DNA of 64,000 nt from Paramarasmius palmivorus (Eukaryota; Basidiomycota; Agaricomycetes; Agaricales; Marasmiaceae): positions 930,001 to 994,000 of the forward strand of contig JAYKXP010000001.1 of assembly GCA_037176845.1 (NCBI GenBank), given 5' to 3'. Position 1 is the stretch's first letter, and the number at the start of each line of letters is the position of its first letter. Below the pieces are notes generated by a model. That model searched no databases, was not told where the DNA came from, and saw only the letters and a program-made list of their open reading frames with translations. The translations under genes were made by a program, and so were the position numbers. Positions 1-15,564 of this stretch are shown in pieces.

Positions 1-899
1 TCAAGGAAGTAGTGAGCCACAAGACATTGAATGATGTCGGAGCCGTACTTATGCAATGAAACGCTTTTTAGCAAAGCATCTTCATTAACACCTGCAGCAA
101 ATGCTTTCTCCCTAGACACCTCATTAGCCGACGTCTCGTAGCGCGTAGTTACGACTTACGTTGTCCAGTCTGGATTGAAACCTAATCCAACGAAAACCAA
201 CCCTTGGAACCATTTCTTTGCCAAATCCAGTCTCGAAGGTTTAATCACGTTCTCCAGAACGGCATTTGCAAATCGTTTCCACCGTTCAACGTAATCCACA
301 ATCGTCCAATTCTGGGGCACCTCGCCTTGACTGGAATACGTATCCTCTTCATTCCCAATCTCAAACGCAAAGAACCTTTCTTCTCCAATCGCAGCCAAAG
401 CCCACTGAGCACCCAAAAGAGTATTGTTTATTGCACCGGAATCATTACGCACGAGAGGCAAGTCGAAGATGAACTCCGTTCCTGGCGGAAATGTGTTGTC
501 ATCGAAGCATTGGCGGAACCATCTCTCGTTCAGAGTCACATTGAGTGGAATTCCATTATCCCCCGTTACGGTCTTAATGGTTTCTTCCTGTTCAGGGATA
601 TACGTCGTCCGGTCGGCGGAAGTACCACCAACACGAATCTGAGGAGCCATCGATGTGGATTCGGTGAGCGAGTCAAGAAGGTTTCGAGTAAAGGTGTTGG
701 GTTGGGATGCATCGGAGCCCTGTCTGGTGTAATCCTGGAACCAATGGATTGCAATAGAAAGTGAGACAAGGTTGTTCACGATGGGCTTGGAAGCATCCTC
801 AGGTGCGCGGCGAGAGGGAAGGAGAGTTACAACAGGATTTGCAGCCGCTCGCGCGACAAAGGGCACCAACAGAGACAGAAAGAGCGGGAATAACCTCAT
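1..899 (-). CDS. Secreted GH79 family glycosidase (beta-glucuronidase/heparanase-like), 5' part
   Basis: The ATG is at 899. Exon 1 runs 899-160, the intron 159-112 (gtaagt..tag), and exon 2 from 111 leaves the window, so the gene is partial at its 3' end. Residues 1-19 form a hydrophobic signal peptide, so the protein is probably secreted. The segment FAFEIGNEED around residue 184 has the GH-A clan Asn-Glu pair that carries the acid/base glutamate in GH79. Joining the exons gives LKSVSLHKYGSD, which is also typical of the family, and this confirms the intron. There are several N-glycosylation sequons. The family removes glucuronic acid or its 4-O-methyl form from glycans such as arabinogalactan proteins; the actual substrate cannot be read here. 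The nucleophile glutamate would lie outside the window. Confidence 0.85.
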
Positions 900-2323
900 T
901 GCTGAGGAATGACGACCTGATCCACCTTTTATTGACTTTTTACGTCGATTCCCTAGCGAGGGCTGACCACATGACGACTGTTAGCCTCATGGCTGCCGCA
1001 AGCATTCTAAATGTCTTGAGTTGAGCGAACATTCTTCAGACAGCGAAACCATTATAACGCACCAAGCTACAGGTTTTCGATGTTCTTGGAGTACTGCTTG
1101 TCTAGCATCTAAACACACTGGAGGCTGAGCGATTTGGGGCACATCAAGAACTAATCAACGTAGACCGGAATCCAACACGAGGCGAATATCTGCTCCGATG
1201 ACCTTTAATAATCAAAGTGCTGATGGAATACAATTATCCGCTGTGGAGAATAGTTTGAATAATTGCCAGCAATCAAGAGTGGCTACGAAAGACCCACTGC
1301 AGCCCCACACCGTTAACATAATATTTGTTTTTATTCTGTCGCCAGAGCGCGCAGCCGACAATTTTTCGCCTAGGTACAGTTCTTTCCTTGTGAGAGTATC
1401 ATGACACCGATGAGTAACATCTGACTCTGACCAGATACAACCCTAATTGATTCTGTCGGACCGATATAGTCCTAGGACCGCCTTCCTTTGCAATCAATGG
1501 CTCCATCGATTTATCTTGCCTGTACGACGAAGGACACGGTCTATGAGGGCCAGAAGTCAGTAGAGGTTCCGGTGAAGAGCAATAACATGAGAAATACATG
1601 CCAAACTGCGCTGCTTTTGCTTCTGCTGCTACCTGAAAGTTGTAGTCCTGAGCTATTCCTGACTGTGGCGTTCATGGTAAAGTATACGGGAGATGCGCCT
1701 TCAATGGAGATAGAAGCGTTAACTTGACATCTACGTGTTGGTCATTTGAACGATGCAATGGACCGTGCCAGGTTGTGACGAACGCAAACGACCATACGAT
1801 GATCTGTATCGTGCCCTGCATGCAGCTGTGGCACAGTCCAAAGCTATATCACCCTGCCGGACAAACAGGCAAGATTGTCAGAGAATCGATATGAACGCAG
1901 CACGTTCAACCAATGTCATTCAACCATAAGCTTCTTAGACCTGAGTAGTTTGCACGTTGCCTGGAGAAACAAGCATTGTAGCCATTGTCAAAGAAGCGTC
2001 GCCAAAATACACTCACCGAATTTGAGAGAATGGAATCAGATCGAACGCTAGTGATTCCGAAGACAAGGGTGATTAGAAATTAGGTCCCCAAAGACACCGT
2101 TCACTATTAATGGGCTTTTACAGGAATTACGTCGCGGGAAAAGTGGATGTGATTGAACATGGTTCTGGAATCAGCCGGAGAACATAAGATACAATTGCAT
2201 GTGGTACCAAAAGACGTAGATCATGGGAGGGATAAGACATAGGGCATCCGCGACTCGTATACCTCCAACACGACGTTTCATGGCTAATCCCAGCTTCACC
2301 AAGATAGAAGGGGCGCCTAAGGA
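900..2323. other. Intergenic region, no gene recognised
   Basis: This lies between the GH79 start and the end of the ubiquitin-L40 gene. Open frames here are all under 110 codons on either strand, show no family motif and do not join into a longer frame at splice sites. The part nearest 900 should hold the GH79 promoter. I see no repeat or RNA gene. Confidence 0.5.
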
Positions 2324-2932
<609 letters not shown>

Positions 2933-5244
2933 CGTTGAAGAGTATAGGGAGTGACAGTAAAGGGACGGTGGGAAGAAAGGAGTAAGCAACTGTACAGCTG
3001 CTCGCGGGTGGCTGGCATTATTTTCTCACGATGGAAAATTTACCTGTCAGGTGACTGGCGTGAATGCAAACCATCATCATTGTCAAGTCCTACCAGCTTC
3101 TGCGCTTTGGAGCGTCCGGAAGATATGAGAAAAAGGACGTAGCACGTAGAATATGTGATAGGTCCCACTTGGTTCTACTCTTGATGCCGAAGTAAACGAA
3201 ATGCACCTAGAAGTGATGTGAAGCTCATTACAAACTTAGCACCCTATTCAGATCCCTTTTGTAAATTGCATGCTCGTTCGGCCGGTGACGCTGAGTCTCA
3301 GCCACAGAAGATCACTACAACTTACAGTACCATCACCTTATTTACCGAGAAACGGACTCAGCAAGGAGGCTTCTACTTCTCTTCGTTTCACTCCTGACAA
3401 GGTATGTACATGCTTCAAAACGTCCCGCGGCTTCGATATGGATTAGCAAAGAGCCACCCAAAGCCAAAATGTCGGTATTCGATCAAGGAGCGTACTGGAA
3501 TAGTCGATTACACTTAGCGACCTAGTACTCCTGTCATCACACTTCGGTTACTCGGTAGTAATTCTCTGATGGTCATCCTCCTCGTACGTCGGTTGATGAG
3601 TGCTTGAGCCTTGCTTGATAGGCAAATTCGATTATCACGTCGTTCTATAGCACATGAAAGAGTAACTTTTTCGGCCGTGACCAGGATTCAGGCCGGGACT
3701 ATTCCAGATGGAGGACCTAAACTTCCCGTGTCGGAAAGAAGATTTGGTGTGAGTTTATTGACATGAAACCACGGAAAGAAAATGCGAAAAAAACAGCAAT
3801 GAACGGAAGCAACGACACGAACTCGAGGGGGTTGTCCATAAAGTGCTGAGCTGCCTCTAATCGCAAGGGTAACAGATCGCGGGTGAGATGTGCCTCCGTG
3901 GATCTATAAATACACCACTACTTCAAGGCTCGCTCCTAGAGGCGTAACGACCAAGCCGCGGGAGAAGAAGTCTGATCAGCTGTAGGATCGTGAAATGGAA
4001 ATGATCCAGACATACGGACTAAATCACTCGTAGGTGGATAACTTCGAGCGAATAGAATCCATCCCACGGCGCCGTAAATATTGTAGGTGGTAAAGCGGGG
4101 ACGACGGGGGACTAGTTTAGGGGAGTCAGAATGGGTTAGAATCTGAGTTGGAATGGCGCGGAAAGAGAGCGGCCTATGCATTCATGACAGCGGTATGGTG
4201 CAAGTCCTTTGATGGAGAAGATACTTCTTCGAAAGGCCTGGGGTCCACAGCAGTGTATGCTGGCATGAGAGTTGACCGGAAACCACGAACCTGGCATCAA
4301 TTCAGAATCGTATGCCAACAGGAATAGAATCGCCGCTACGATTTGGATGGGGTATCTGAAATCTGATGGTCCGTGGCGAACAAGCTGCCTACCTCAGGGT
4401 GGCCTGACATCGTGTGCAGATCTCCAACGGGAAGCTGTTCAACTTTGAATAGGAAATTGTGGGCGCTAGGAAAGTTCGAGCAGGACTGCGAAGATCAAGG
4501 TCCAAGGAGATGGTGTCGTGCTAGCCCTAGACTCCCAGTAAATCGGAATATCTTGAGAATTTGGAGCTGTGCAACGAAGAAGAACGAAGGCAACAGAAAC
4601 CGGATGGAAATAAAAGCCGGCGAAAAACGCTCAAGAAAAAATACGATTGGTCGAGGTGGCTGGGAGAATGTGGCGGGTGATATTCTGATCATGTCAGTTT
4701 ATTTCCAAGAGGAATCAGGTGTACTGGCCGAATGTCTTGAGAGTTATGGTATCAACGTGTGACCGGGAAGCCTTGGAAGCAGGATAGCAGCAGGATAGGT
4801 TGAATCGCCAGGATAGTCAACAAACGACCAGATCACGCAGATTCCACTTGAACAGGGTCCTTGAAATAAACTTTTTCAGACTAGAGTACCTTGAGGATAA
4901 GGTTGATTGCAAACCGCAACCCAGCCACGTTTTTCCAAGATGTCCGCCGTTGTTTGAGTTTGTTGTCATGCGGCCCGTGGTCCGTGCGCAAATTTAAAGT
5001 GCGGGCAGGGTGTCAACTCGTCCAAACATTTCCCTCTCTTTTAGACCGCCAGATGCTGATAGACAACTCTACCCTACTTGCCTTAGTGCTTGTCTCCCAA
5101 TAACAAGAGCGGCTTTTGTCGCTGGCGGGCCTGCTCGCCCAGCGTCGCTACTTCATCGAATTCGAACTCGACATCATCATCATATCATTGCACAGTTTCA
5201 AAGTAACAGTAACATTTCATACCAATCATACCAATCATAACAAG
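2933..5244. other. Intergenic region of 2.3 kb, no gene recognised
   Basis: This is the shared upstream region of two divergent genes, ubiquitin-L40 (-) and the copper-fist regulator (+). The longest open frame (4373-4762, 129 codons) has no motif and looks like chance. An AC/TCAT-rich stretch just before 5245 is the likely leader of the copper-fist gene. Confidence 0.5.
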
Positions 5245-6985
5245 ATGGTGAGCAGCACTGTTCATGTTATCGACTAGCTCGTACTGATTTTCATGTAGGT
5301 TCTCATTAATGGAACCAAATATGCATGGTAAGCTTCTTGTTTCTACAGTTTGTTACGTTACTCACATCTACTATCAGCGAAACATGTATCAAGGGGCATC
5401 GATCCAGCTCGTGTAAACACACGGATAGGCCTCTATTTGAAATCAAGAAGAAGGGAAGACCAGTCACACAGTGCGAACACTGTCGAGAACTGCGCAAGAC
5501 AAAACAAGTGCATGTCAAATGTGTATGTGCAAAATCAGAAACGACCCCCAAAGGTGTGTCTCATCATCGCCTCCTACGTCCTCTACGGTTAGCTTAGCCA
5601 TAAGGTCTCTCCCTCCCTTCTTGTTCTCTTCTGTTTAGGTTTGAATAAGACGTTGGAGAGCGCCGCGTTTCCCAATGGTTTGCCTGAAGCATTGGAGGCG
5701 TCGGTTGCACTGCAACTCTTATCAGAAGGAACGTCATCTGACTCCGACCATGGTTAGCATTTCCCTCACCGATATGTCGCAACCGAGCTCACTTCTCATT
5801 ACAGGTAGTGGCTGTTCTTGTCATCATGGTGGCGACTGTGATTGCGCCGTGTTGCGGAAGAGCGCATCCAAACGCAAGAAAAAGGAGCCTTCCAGTTCTA
5901 GCGACGCTTCTGGTGTGACGCCTCCTCCAAATACCCTCCCGGGCCCTTCTGCATCGCATGCTACACTAGCCCGTGTTCAAGAGCTGCCACCAATCCTTCC
6001 CAGACCCAATCCCCGAAGGTTTGATCACGAAGGGCCAGTTCATGAGCCGTCGTCCAGCAGTCACCACAGCCATGGCCCTAGCCGCCACCACATCCACGAC
6101 AGCACACTCTTCAGTCCCTATGGCCGTGCGTACGACCACACACATAAAGCCTATGTGAACACTCGCGCCATCGGTCTACCACCCATTTTTCCTGACAATA
6201 ATATCATTCCATTGTCGTCCTCTGATATCAGGCCTCAGGTGCCTCAACCCCCCGACCAATTTATGGTCGAGTCGCTCGTTGATTGGAGCACTTTTCAGGC
6301 GAGCGGGGATATCGGAAGGTCGATCTTGTACACGCCGAATACCAGAAGCGGTACCTGTCCCACAAATAGTGATTGCTCTGGCTGCATTGACTGCATGCCT
6401 CTAGGATACCCAGATCCCCTTCCACCCAATACGGCACCGTCAATACCAAGCGGCGACGCAGCTCGTCCCTATCCCAATCGCGACAATATCGTCAACGACT
6501 GGGCAAGACAGATGGCTTTCTTCCAATCTCAGGATACTCCTAGCGAAATTCAGCCATTGTTGTCGTCGCCATACGATGGTCTCCCTCCGGATTTCAACCA
6601 GCTAGACATGTACTTCATGCAGTCGGGCACTGCGGGGATAAACGACTTCTCGAGGTCCAACTTGACCTTTGCCACATCGGAAGACAGAGGATCTTCGGTC
6701 AGCAGTGATGGTGCTGAACGTCGTACGTCGCCATTCGAACAGAGTCCCACGCCTGATTATGCCTCCAACGCCTTGTACGACCAGCATAGTGGATACATAT
6801 CTGTACCTGTCACGGATGAGGCCCTATCCGCTCTGGAGATCGGTCGAAGCCGCTCGTCATCATCATCATCCTCTTCCGCGTCGGGTTCCAGCCGCATCAG
6901 TATGCCTCAGATGTCTCGGCTCTCTATGAGCTCTGCGAGGTCGTCCTTTTCCAATCCCGCCGGGGAACGGCAACAGAAATTTTGA
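5245..6985 (+). CDS. Copper-fist DNA-binding transcription factor
   Basis: Exons are 5245-5247 (the ATG alone), 5299-5327, 5378-5553, 5639-5752 and 5805-6985, giving 500 residues with all phases closing. The N-terminus MVLINGTKYAC..C....C.H matches the copper-fist zinc site (Cys11, Cys14, Cys23, His25), followed by the minor-groove motif KGRP at 36-39 and a CEHCR pair. Downstream is a cysteine cluster of the CxC type (CSCHHGGDCDC), like the copper-sensing motifs of Mac1/Cuf1/Ace1 proteins. The rest is Ser/Pro-rich with two further cysteine pairs (NSDCSGCIDC) and a poly-Ser run near the C-terminus. Proteins of this family switch copper uptake or detoxification genes according to copper level, in the nucleus. 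Whether this one activates under plenty or starvation cannot be told from sequence. Confidence 0.92.
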
Positions 6986-7232
6986 GTATTCAACACGATA
7001 ATTTTTGATATTTATTCTTTATTGACTGATCATTTACGAGTTATGTTTGTTTGTTCTTCACGTTGACTCCATGAGCCTCCTTAGTTTACTTACTGCACCT
7101 TGCTACTTCCGCTATAGAATAGCCAAAACTCGAATGTAATGAATACTGTGTACAATTACATCAAATAGCACCAGAACATATGTTTTCCGAAGCACAACCC
7201 AAAAGATCTAAACACCGGTATCTATGATCTAT

Positions 7233-9230
7233 TCAAATACCAGACCCGTATTTTTCAATCCAGTTCTTGTGGTACTTCTCTAGTTTTCCGACGTACTCAT
7301 CCACTCCAGGACACAAGCACGTCAATCTATAATGCCAGTGGCCTTCCTTTTGCCCGAATCCACTACCGGGAACGACACAGATGCCAGTCTCATCCAACAA
7401 CCCAAGGGCGTAGAAGGTGTCGGGTTCCTTGCCAGCCTTGCGCGCAGCCTCAATAGCCTTATCGCTAAGCGAGATGCGAGGGTACAAGTAAAGCGCACCC
7501 GGCGAATCGACACAATTAACACCCGGAAGCTCATTCAACCTCGACGACATCGTCTTCGTACGAGCCGCAAGGGCCTCGTGTGTCGTATCCGTCTCCTTTT
7601 TCCACAATGGATAACTCTCCTCGCCTTCTTTCGGCGGCCTCACCAACGTGTCCACACAGATCTGCCCTTGAAGCGGAGGGCACAACCCCACTGAAACCAT
7701 CTTATAAATGAGCGCCATAATCTCGGGTGAGATATTGGTACACTCAAAGTATCCACCGCGTCTACCACACTCGCCCATAACACCCTTTGAGATAGAGTGG
7801 AATGATACGAGGGGAATGGGTGATTTCATCCTAGAGACGATCTTTTTGAATGAGGTAAAGGGATGAGTGGACCGGCTGTGGAGGTTGTCTTGGTAGACTT
7901 CGTCGGCGAGGAGAACAAGGGAGTGTTCCTCGCAGAGACGGACGAGTTCCTCTTGGGTGTTTTCCTCCAAGAGAGCACCTGTGGGGTTACCGGGGTTGAT
8001 GACGACGAGAGCTTTGGGTGTCGTTCCATCGTTTTCGGCGTTAGCTAGCGCAGACTTGATTTCGTCTAGGGAGGTAGACCAGGCGGCGGAGCCGTCGAGG
8101 TAGTATGGGATCGGAGTACCACTGTATTGTGCGATGGTCGCGGTGTAGAGTGGATATTGAGGAATAGGGATAAGAATGCCAGATTTGGCATCAGAGATGA
8201 GCATGGAGATGAGGAGCGACACGCCGGAGGAAGCGCCAGCTGTGAGGAAGATGTAGTTGGGATCCGAAGGGAATCCATCTCGTTCTACACAGCAACGTAA
8301 GCCGAAAGTTCTGCTAAACCGGATCTAGCATACCTTCGATAAACTTGGCAACGTTTTTACGGATGTAGGGTACACCTTGACTGTGCGAGTATGCACCGAT
8401 GGAACCAATCTCCTTTCTGAGCTCTTCTGCACGAGCAATGACATCTTGAGGGAAAGCGTTTGGTGCAAGCTTGGCAAGCTCGGGGTATTCCATCAGTGCA
8501 GCAACCTGGAATGAACCATGTTATCAGTAGCGGAACTTGAACACGAACACAAGAGACAGATGAAAGAATCGGGAACGTCGCGTCGAGTTGCCTTCCCAAG
8601 ACTAGAGAATGCATAGCCCTAGTAACGAGATCCTACACCGTGCATGCCGTAGACCAAGTCAGCCCATGATACTGGGACACTCCAAGGCAATATGGTATGT
8701 AGATTGCGATGGGAACGGTCAACGCGTCATGATTAGATGAGCTGGCGCTGTTCAGGTTTTGGCAAGGAACGAAGATCTCGGGGAGGTAGCTGACGGCCTC
8801 AAGCCGCATGCCAAAGTGCTAAAGAGACGATCAGCGAATTCCACACAGATTCTTGAAGTGTACCATGCACACACCTTGACCCAGATGCTCCTTGTGTGTC
8901 CTCACACAATGCCAAGGAAAGTATGCTACTCACCTGTCGAGTGAAAGTGATTGGTGGTTGATCCAGCCCTTTCTGTTGAGGGTTCCCGATGTTTGATGAA
9001 ATGACTCGGTCAAATGGCAAGCCATGGTCCGGTTCAGCGAGCTTGTTGCGATATTCCTCTGCCTTGATTGCCAGTTCGCCTCTGACTGCGTATTCGACGT
9101 TGAGGATGGCTGGGTTGAGAGAATCAGCGGTGAGAGGTCGCATGGTGGTTGCCTTGGATGAAATGGATCGAGAACAGATGGCGGTCAATGAAGAAGATGC
9201 ACTACGATGAAGAACACGCAGTGCACTCAT
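7233..9230 (-). CDS. ALT1: Alanine aminotransferase (glutamate-pyruvate transaminase), probably mitochondrial
   Basis: Exons are 9230-8934, 8505-8334 and 8284-7233 on the minus strand, giving 506 residues. The enzyme interconverts alanine + 2-oxoglutarate and pyruvate + glutamate with PLP. Family marks are SSNIGNPQQKGLDQPPITF, INPGNPTGALL, LLADEVYQDN and SISKGVMGECGRRGGYFE, whose lysine binds PLP. Residues 1-29 are rich in Arg/Ser with no acidic residue and look like a mitochondrial presequence. A second ATG follows (MRPLTADSLNP), so a cytosolic form from leaky initiation is possible. Intron 1 is 428 bp, far longer than the usual 50 bp. The gene is convergent with the copper-fist gene. Confidence 0.95.
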
Positions 9231-10063
9231 ATTGGGACGTGTGACTTCCGGCCGGAATGAGGAGGTAGACCAATGGTAGGCTGGCAACTCGTTGGCAACA
9301 CGGGTTTTAACGCGTTGTGGGGTTCCGAAGGAACGCGAAGTAGCAAACTTCCTGTCCCCGAAAATCTGACGATTTGCGAGAATGAGTGCTTGCTGGCTTT
9401 GCTTCCGCTTGGTACTTATGCGCTGGCTGAGAAGCCCTGGTTCTTATACGTTTTCGCTCTTCTCGAGATATATATGCTACTGGACTGCTGTTTAACTATA
9501 GCTTTCTATTGATATGTATTGCTGATGAAAACTGCTGGCAGCTGAGCTGTATACAACCATCCTTAACAACGTGTATCGAGGGGTATATGCCGAATAGACC
9601 CGATTCATGACATGTTTTCGGACCTGTGTAAGAGCTTTCCGTCGGTTCTCCGTATATGAAATCGTGGTGTAAGCTGTAGCCGAGCTGTAGCCAGCGATGC
9701 TAGACGAGAATTTCGCCAGGCCACAGAGATACGCTCAACATGCTCAACACAAGGAAGAATAAAGTGAGCACGGAAGCAGAGACTCCAGGCCACTGCCACG
9801 CAGAGTCGGTGTGGCGATGTGATTGACGTCTACGGGGTGACGATAAATAGTTTGGCGAGAAACAAGGACAAGGACAAGACTTACTTACGTTCCATATACC
9901 TTCGTCATCCGCAGCGACCACCACCGCATTGTGAAAGAGTGAAGAAGAAGAGGAAGCTTGCAAAGCCCAGCACAGCCAGCAAACCTGCAGCCGATAAGCG
10001 GAAGCTACTCGAAAGGCTAAAAGGTTTCAGGTGTCCACAGGTGTCCACTCACTTCCGTTCTTC
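9231..10063. other. Intergenic region between divergent genes
   Basis: This should contain the promoters of the alanine aminotransferase (-) and the CaMK-type kinase (+). Short open frames on both strands show no recognisable protein. No repeat or RNA gene was seen. Confidence 0.45.
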
Positions 10064-12501
<2,438 letters not shown>

Positions 12502-12840
12502 AAGCGAAGATACAAGTGCTTGTAGATGTCTTGAACTTCTTCCTCCTCATAACCCATACATTTCTGCATGTGGATTCTTGGCTTGATTATTCCCTATCGT
12601 CTTTCTTTCATGCCCTCTGTACACCTTTTTTCTATTTCGGCAGTCGTGTAAATTGCTTTGACGTATCGATATTACACAAAAGCTATACAGATATATTTGC
12701 TGCGATATAATACCAGTACTGAAACAAGCAAAAAATGGTACAAGTAGGCTTGTATGTGAGAAGTAGAATGGAATGTAGGGCCCAAGAATGGATACAAGCC
12801 ATGTCACGAGAGAATAAAGTGTAAAGGACTAAAACGCTGT

Positions 12841-13934
12841 TTACTCTTGGCCTTCGAGTGCTCGAACAATACCAAAAGCGGCACCAGCTGCAAGTCCACC
12901 AACAAGCAACGTCGAAACCGCACCCCACACAATGCCGCCAATATTGTTCGACGCACCGGTGACTTGGGCCTTGATTGCACCGAAAATCAAGAGAACAACA
13001 CCCGTGACGATGCAGGAATACATGAGGGCAACCTGGGCATTTGAAATGAAGAAGTACGGGCTGAGAGGAATAAGACCCCCAATGAGGTATCCCATTCCGA
13101 TCGTGAAGGCGGAGATGTACAATCGTTTCGTAGGAACCTCCTCTATAACATGATGAGTTGCTGGACTAGATATCATTTGAGTTTAAACACGTACCCATTC
13201 CTTCGCCAAACTTCAACAGGAATGCTGTAAGACCTACGTCTTTGCTCCACCGCAATGAACCGCTTTCTTCGTCATTGGACGCTCTGGCCTCGGGAGCAGC
13301 ATCCTCTTCTCCGCCTGCGGCTCTAAGGCTCTTCGCGACCGCCCTGCAGGTAGCTTGATCGACACCGATTGGACCCAGCACCTGCTCTACCTCTCTTTCC
13401 ATCTCTCCAGCACAACTACGAACCACCCTATGAGCTGTTTGCTTTTTGAGGTATCTGTAATGATCTCGTTCTGCTTGGGAAGCCAGGAACCCACCAATTC
13501 CCATGGAAATGGCACCAGCGATAAGCTCCGCCACACCACCCAAAACGACAATTCGTGATGTGCCGAGAGAAGATAATCCGGCGGTGAGAGCGAATGGTAC
13601 AGTCAATCCATCGGATAGACCAATAATACTGTATGGTTTAGTATTAATATAGACCATGTACCCAATAATAGATTGCTGGCACATACACATCACGAACGAC
13701 ATCTGGGTCGATGAGCTGCCTTTCGTCCTCCTTCAATTGTTTGCAACATACTCCATCCGGCATCTGGCTTTGAGCACATTTGGCATTAAGGGGCGCGGTT
13801 TCTGAGCCGACTGCATTGTCGATAGGCCAGACTGGAGGCTTTGTCGATTTCGATACTGAATCATGTTGCCGCCTGGGAAGTGCGACTTGGGGTGCGGAAT
13901 GTTCGTTAACGGTTGATGACGAGCTCGTCGACAT
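12841..13934 (-). CDS. CCC1/VIT1 family vacuolar iron(II)/manganese transporter
   Basis: Exons are 13934-13687, 13628-13195 and 13142-12841 on the minus strand, giving 327 residues. After an N-terminal soluble segment of about 80 residues the protein reads VIIGLSDGLTVPFALTAGL, the first membrane helix signature of the family, then GVAELIAGAISMGIGGFLASQ. A charged cytosolic loop (AERDHYRYL...) follows, the region that binds metal in plant VIT1, and three more membrane helices end the protein. Members move Fe2+ or Mn2+ from cytosol into the vacuole in exchange for protons and protect against metal excess. Length is normal. It is convergent with the kinase gene, about 340 bp apart. Confidence 0.92.
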
Positions 13935-15564
13935 TGTATATCGAGTAAAGAGGATTTCTGGTTAGAAAGGACGTCGAATAGACGTAGCGAGGAAAGGGAG
14001 AAGGTGGTGGTAAGAGAAAGAAACGGTGGAGCCCTTTCAGGGGAAAATGACATGCATAAAGATTAGGCGCCGGCCAGAAAAACGGATAAGCCAATCAGGA
14101 CTCTTGCATTTCAGCCAATCCCTTTGCCGGACCGTCATCGTTCTCTACTTTGTACTTGTAACTTGCAGTCTCCTTCACTCTCGAATACAGCCTAGTGTCC
14201 TTGGGACACACCTAGGACGACTCGACGAGCAGCCTCGAATTACTTGGGGCCAGGCTCAGAAACTAGTACGCCGAGTTGGACTTCAATGAAGGTTATTTCT
14301 CATGATGGCCCTCTCCGCGGTCTTGACCTCCAGTTTTGCAAGGAGCAAGCTCATCCAAAGCCCTCGGATCGTTACGTGCGCATATGGTCGTGGTCAACAT
14401 TGCGGTCTTCTGTGGACTATTGTTAGCAGGGTTCATGTGTGTCACTTGAAGATTACCCATTATTGAAGCTTGAAGGCGGTACGTGTTTACTAACACCAGT
14501 TTGGTCACTCTCGGCTTTTCACCAAAGATACAATCTTATCCGGAAGATACAGGAAAGTACTATGTCAGGGCATTTTGAGAAGCAAGGAGATATCCGGCGA
14601 GTCGTTATACTTCTTAGACATTCTTCAATTATTTCATGGTAGATACAGCAGCGGCGAGGAGCTACTATGCTCCATGTTGGTATAAAGCCATTTCTCCGTT
14701 CCATATGCAAGATCTTCGTCTTTGGACTGGTGACTAGCAGCGGTCCGCTCCCTGGTGTAGGGGTATGGCTCACAAACGTCAGGTCATACCTCACCTCCCG
14801 AGATATATTTTCTCATTTGTGCCTCAGATGAGGATGTTTCTCGGTACAGTCCTCGGATACTTGTGCCTTGACTACCCCACAAACTGTATCTTGACAAGCT
14901 CGAGAGATCACTGGAAAAACATGTTCGGGGATCAAGACCGCTGTCAAGACCGGAGAATACCGACACGAAGAACGGTACAAAACTTCTCGCCTCTTAATTA
15001 CGGGTCCCGCAGAAGTTCTTCTACAAGTTCTTATGTTCTGCGCCATCTTCCAACTCTGGCATTGCAGATCTTTGACATGGTCCTCATTTCGGATATCGGT
15101 CCGTCTTTGGGATCTGCTAAGTACGCCACCATTAGTCTCTAGTCATGGAACTCGCAAGGTTCTTTGTAGCTGCCTTTTGTTATCCACCACCCCAAAATGA
15201 TCACAGATAACGTTCACTGGGCCGTTATTAGTCCGAACTGTGCAGCCCGCGCACGTCGCGCTTCCATTTGAAATGATAGACCTGGCTACTTGAGTGACGC
15301 AGATTATGTATTGGGAAGCTCAAGGCCATCATCAGCAATAGTATCTGTGCTATGCATTGTATCAAGGATACAAAGTCAATACGAGCATTGAACAGGCCAC
15401 CTCCTCGTTTCGTCTCGGCTCAAAGGCTCTCAAAGCTCCGAGACCTGGACCTGGACCAGTTGATAAGACTAAAAAGGAAATAGATAAGATTCATCAATCT
15501 GAGCCCGAAAACCTAATTTTCTCGCGCACGGCTCACCATCAAACCTTTGTTGTCATTGCCCTCC
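13935..15564. other. Intergenic region, possibly with a decayed gene
   Basis: This 1.6-kb stretch separates the VIT1 promoter from the Sds3 gene. Short protein-like pieces occur on the plus strand around 14300-14460 and around 14980-15110, where a hydrophobic run of about 40 residues reads LLITGPAEVLLQVLMFC. They do not join into one frame at clear splice sites, and no family could be named. I regard it as a possible remnant of a membrane-protein gene, or as chance. Confidence 0.3.

Noticed and set aside
4373..4762. 129-codon plus-strand open frame in the gap before the copper-fist gene
   Set aside because: No motif, no splice partners, and composition like surrounding non-coding DNA.
15547..15564. 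Extension of the Sds3 frame upstream of 15565
   Set aside because: The first codons are TTG, not ATG. The first ATG in frame is at 15565.
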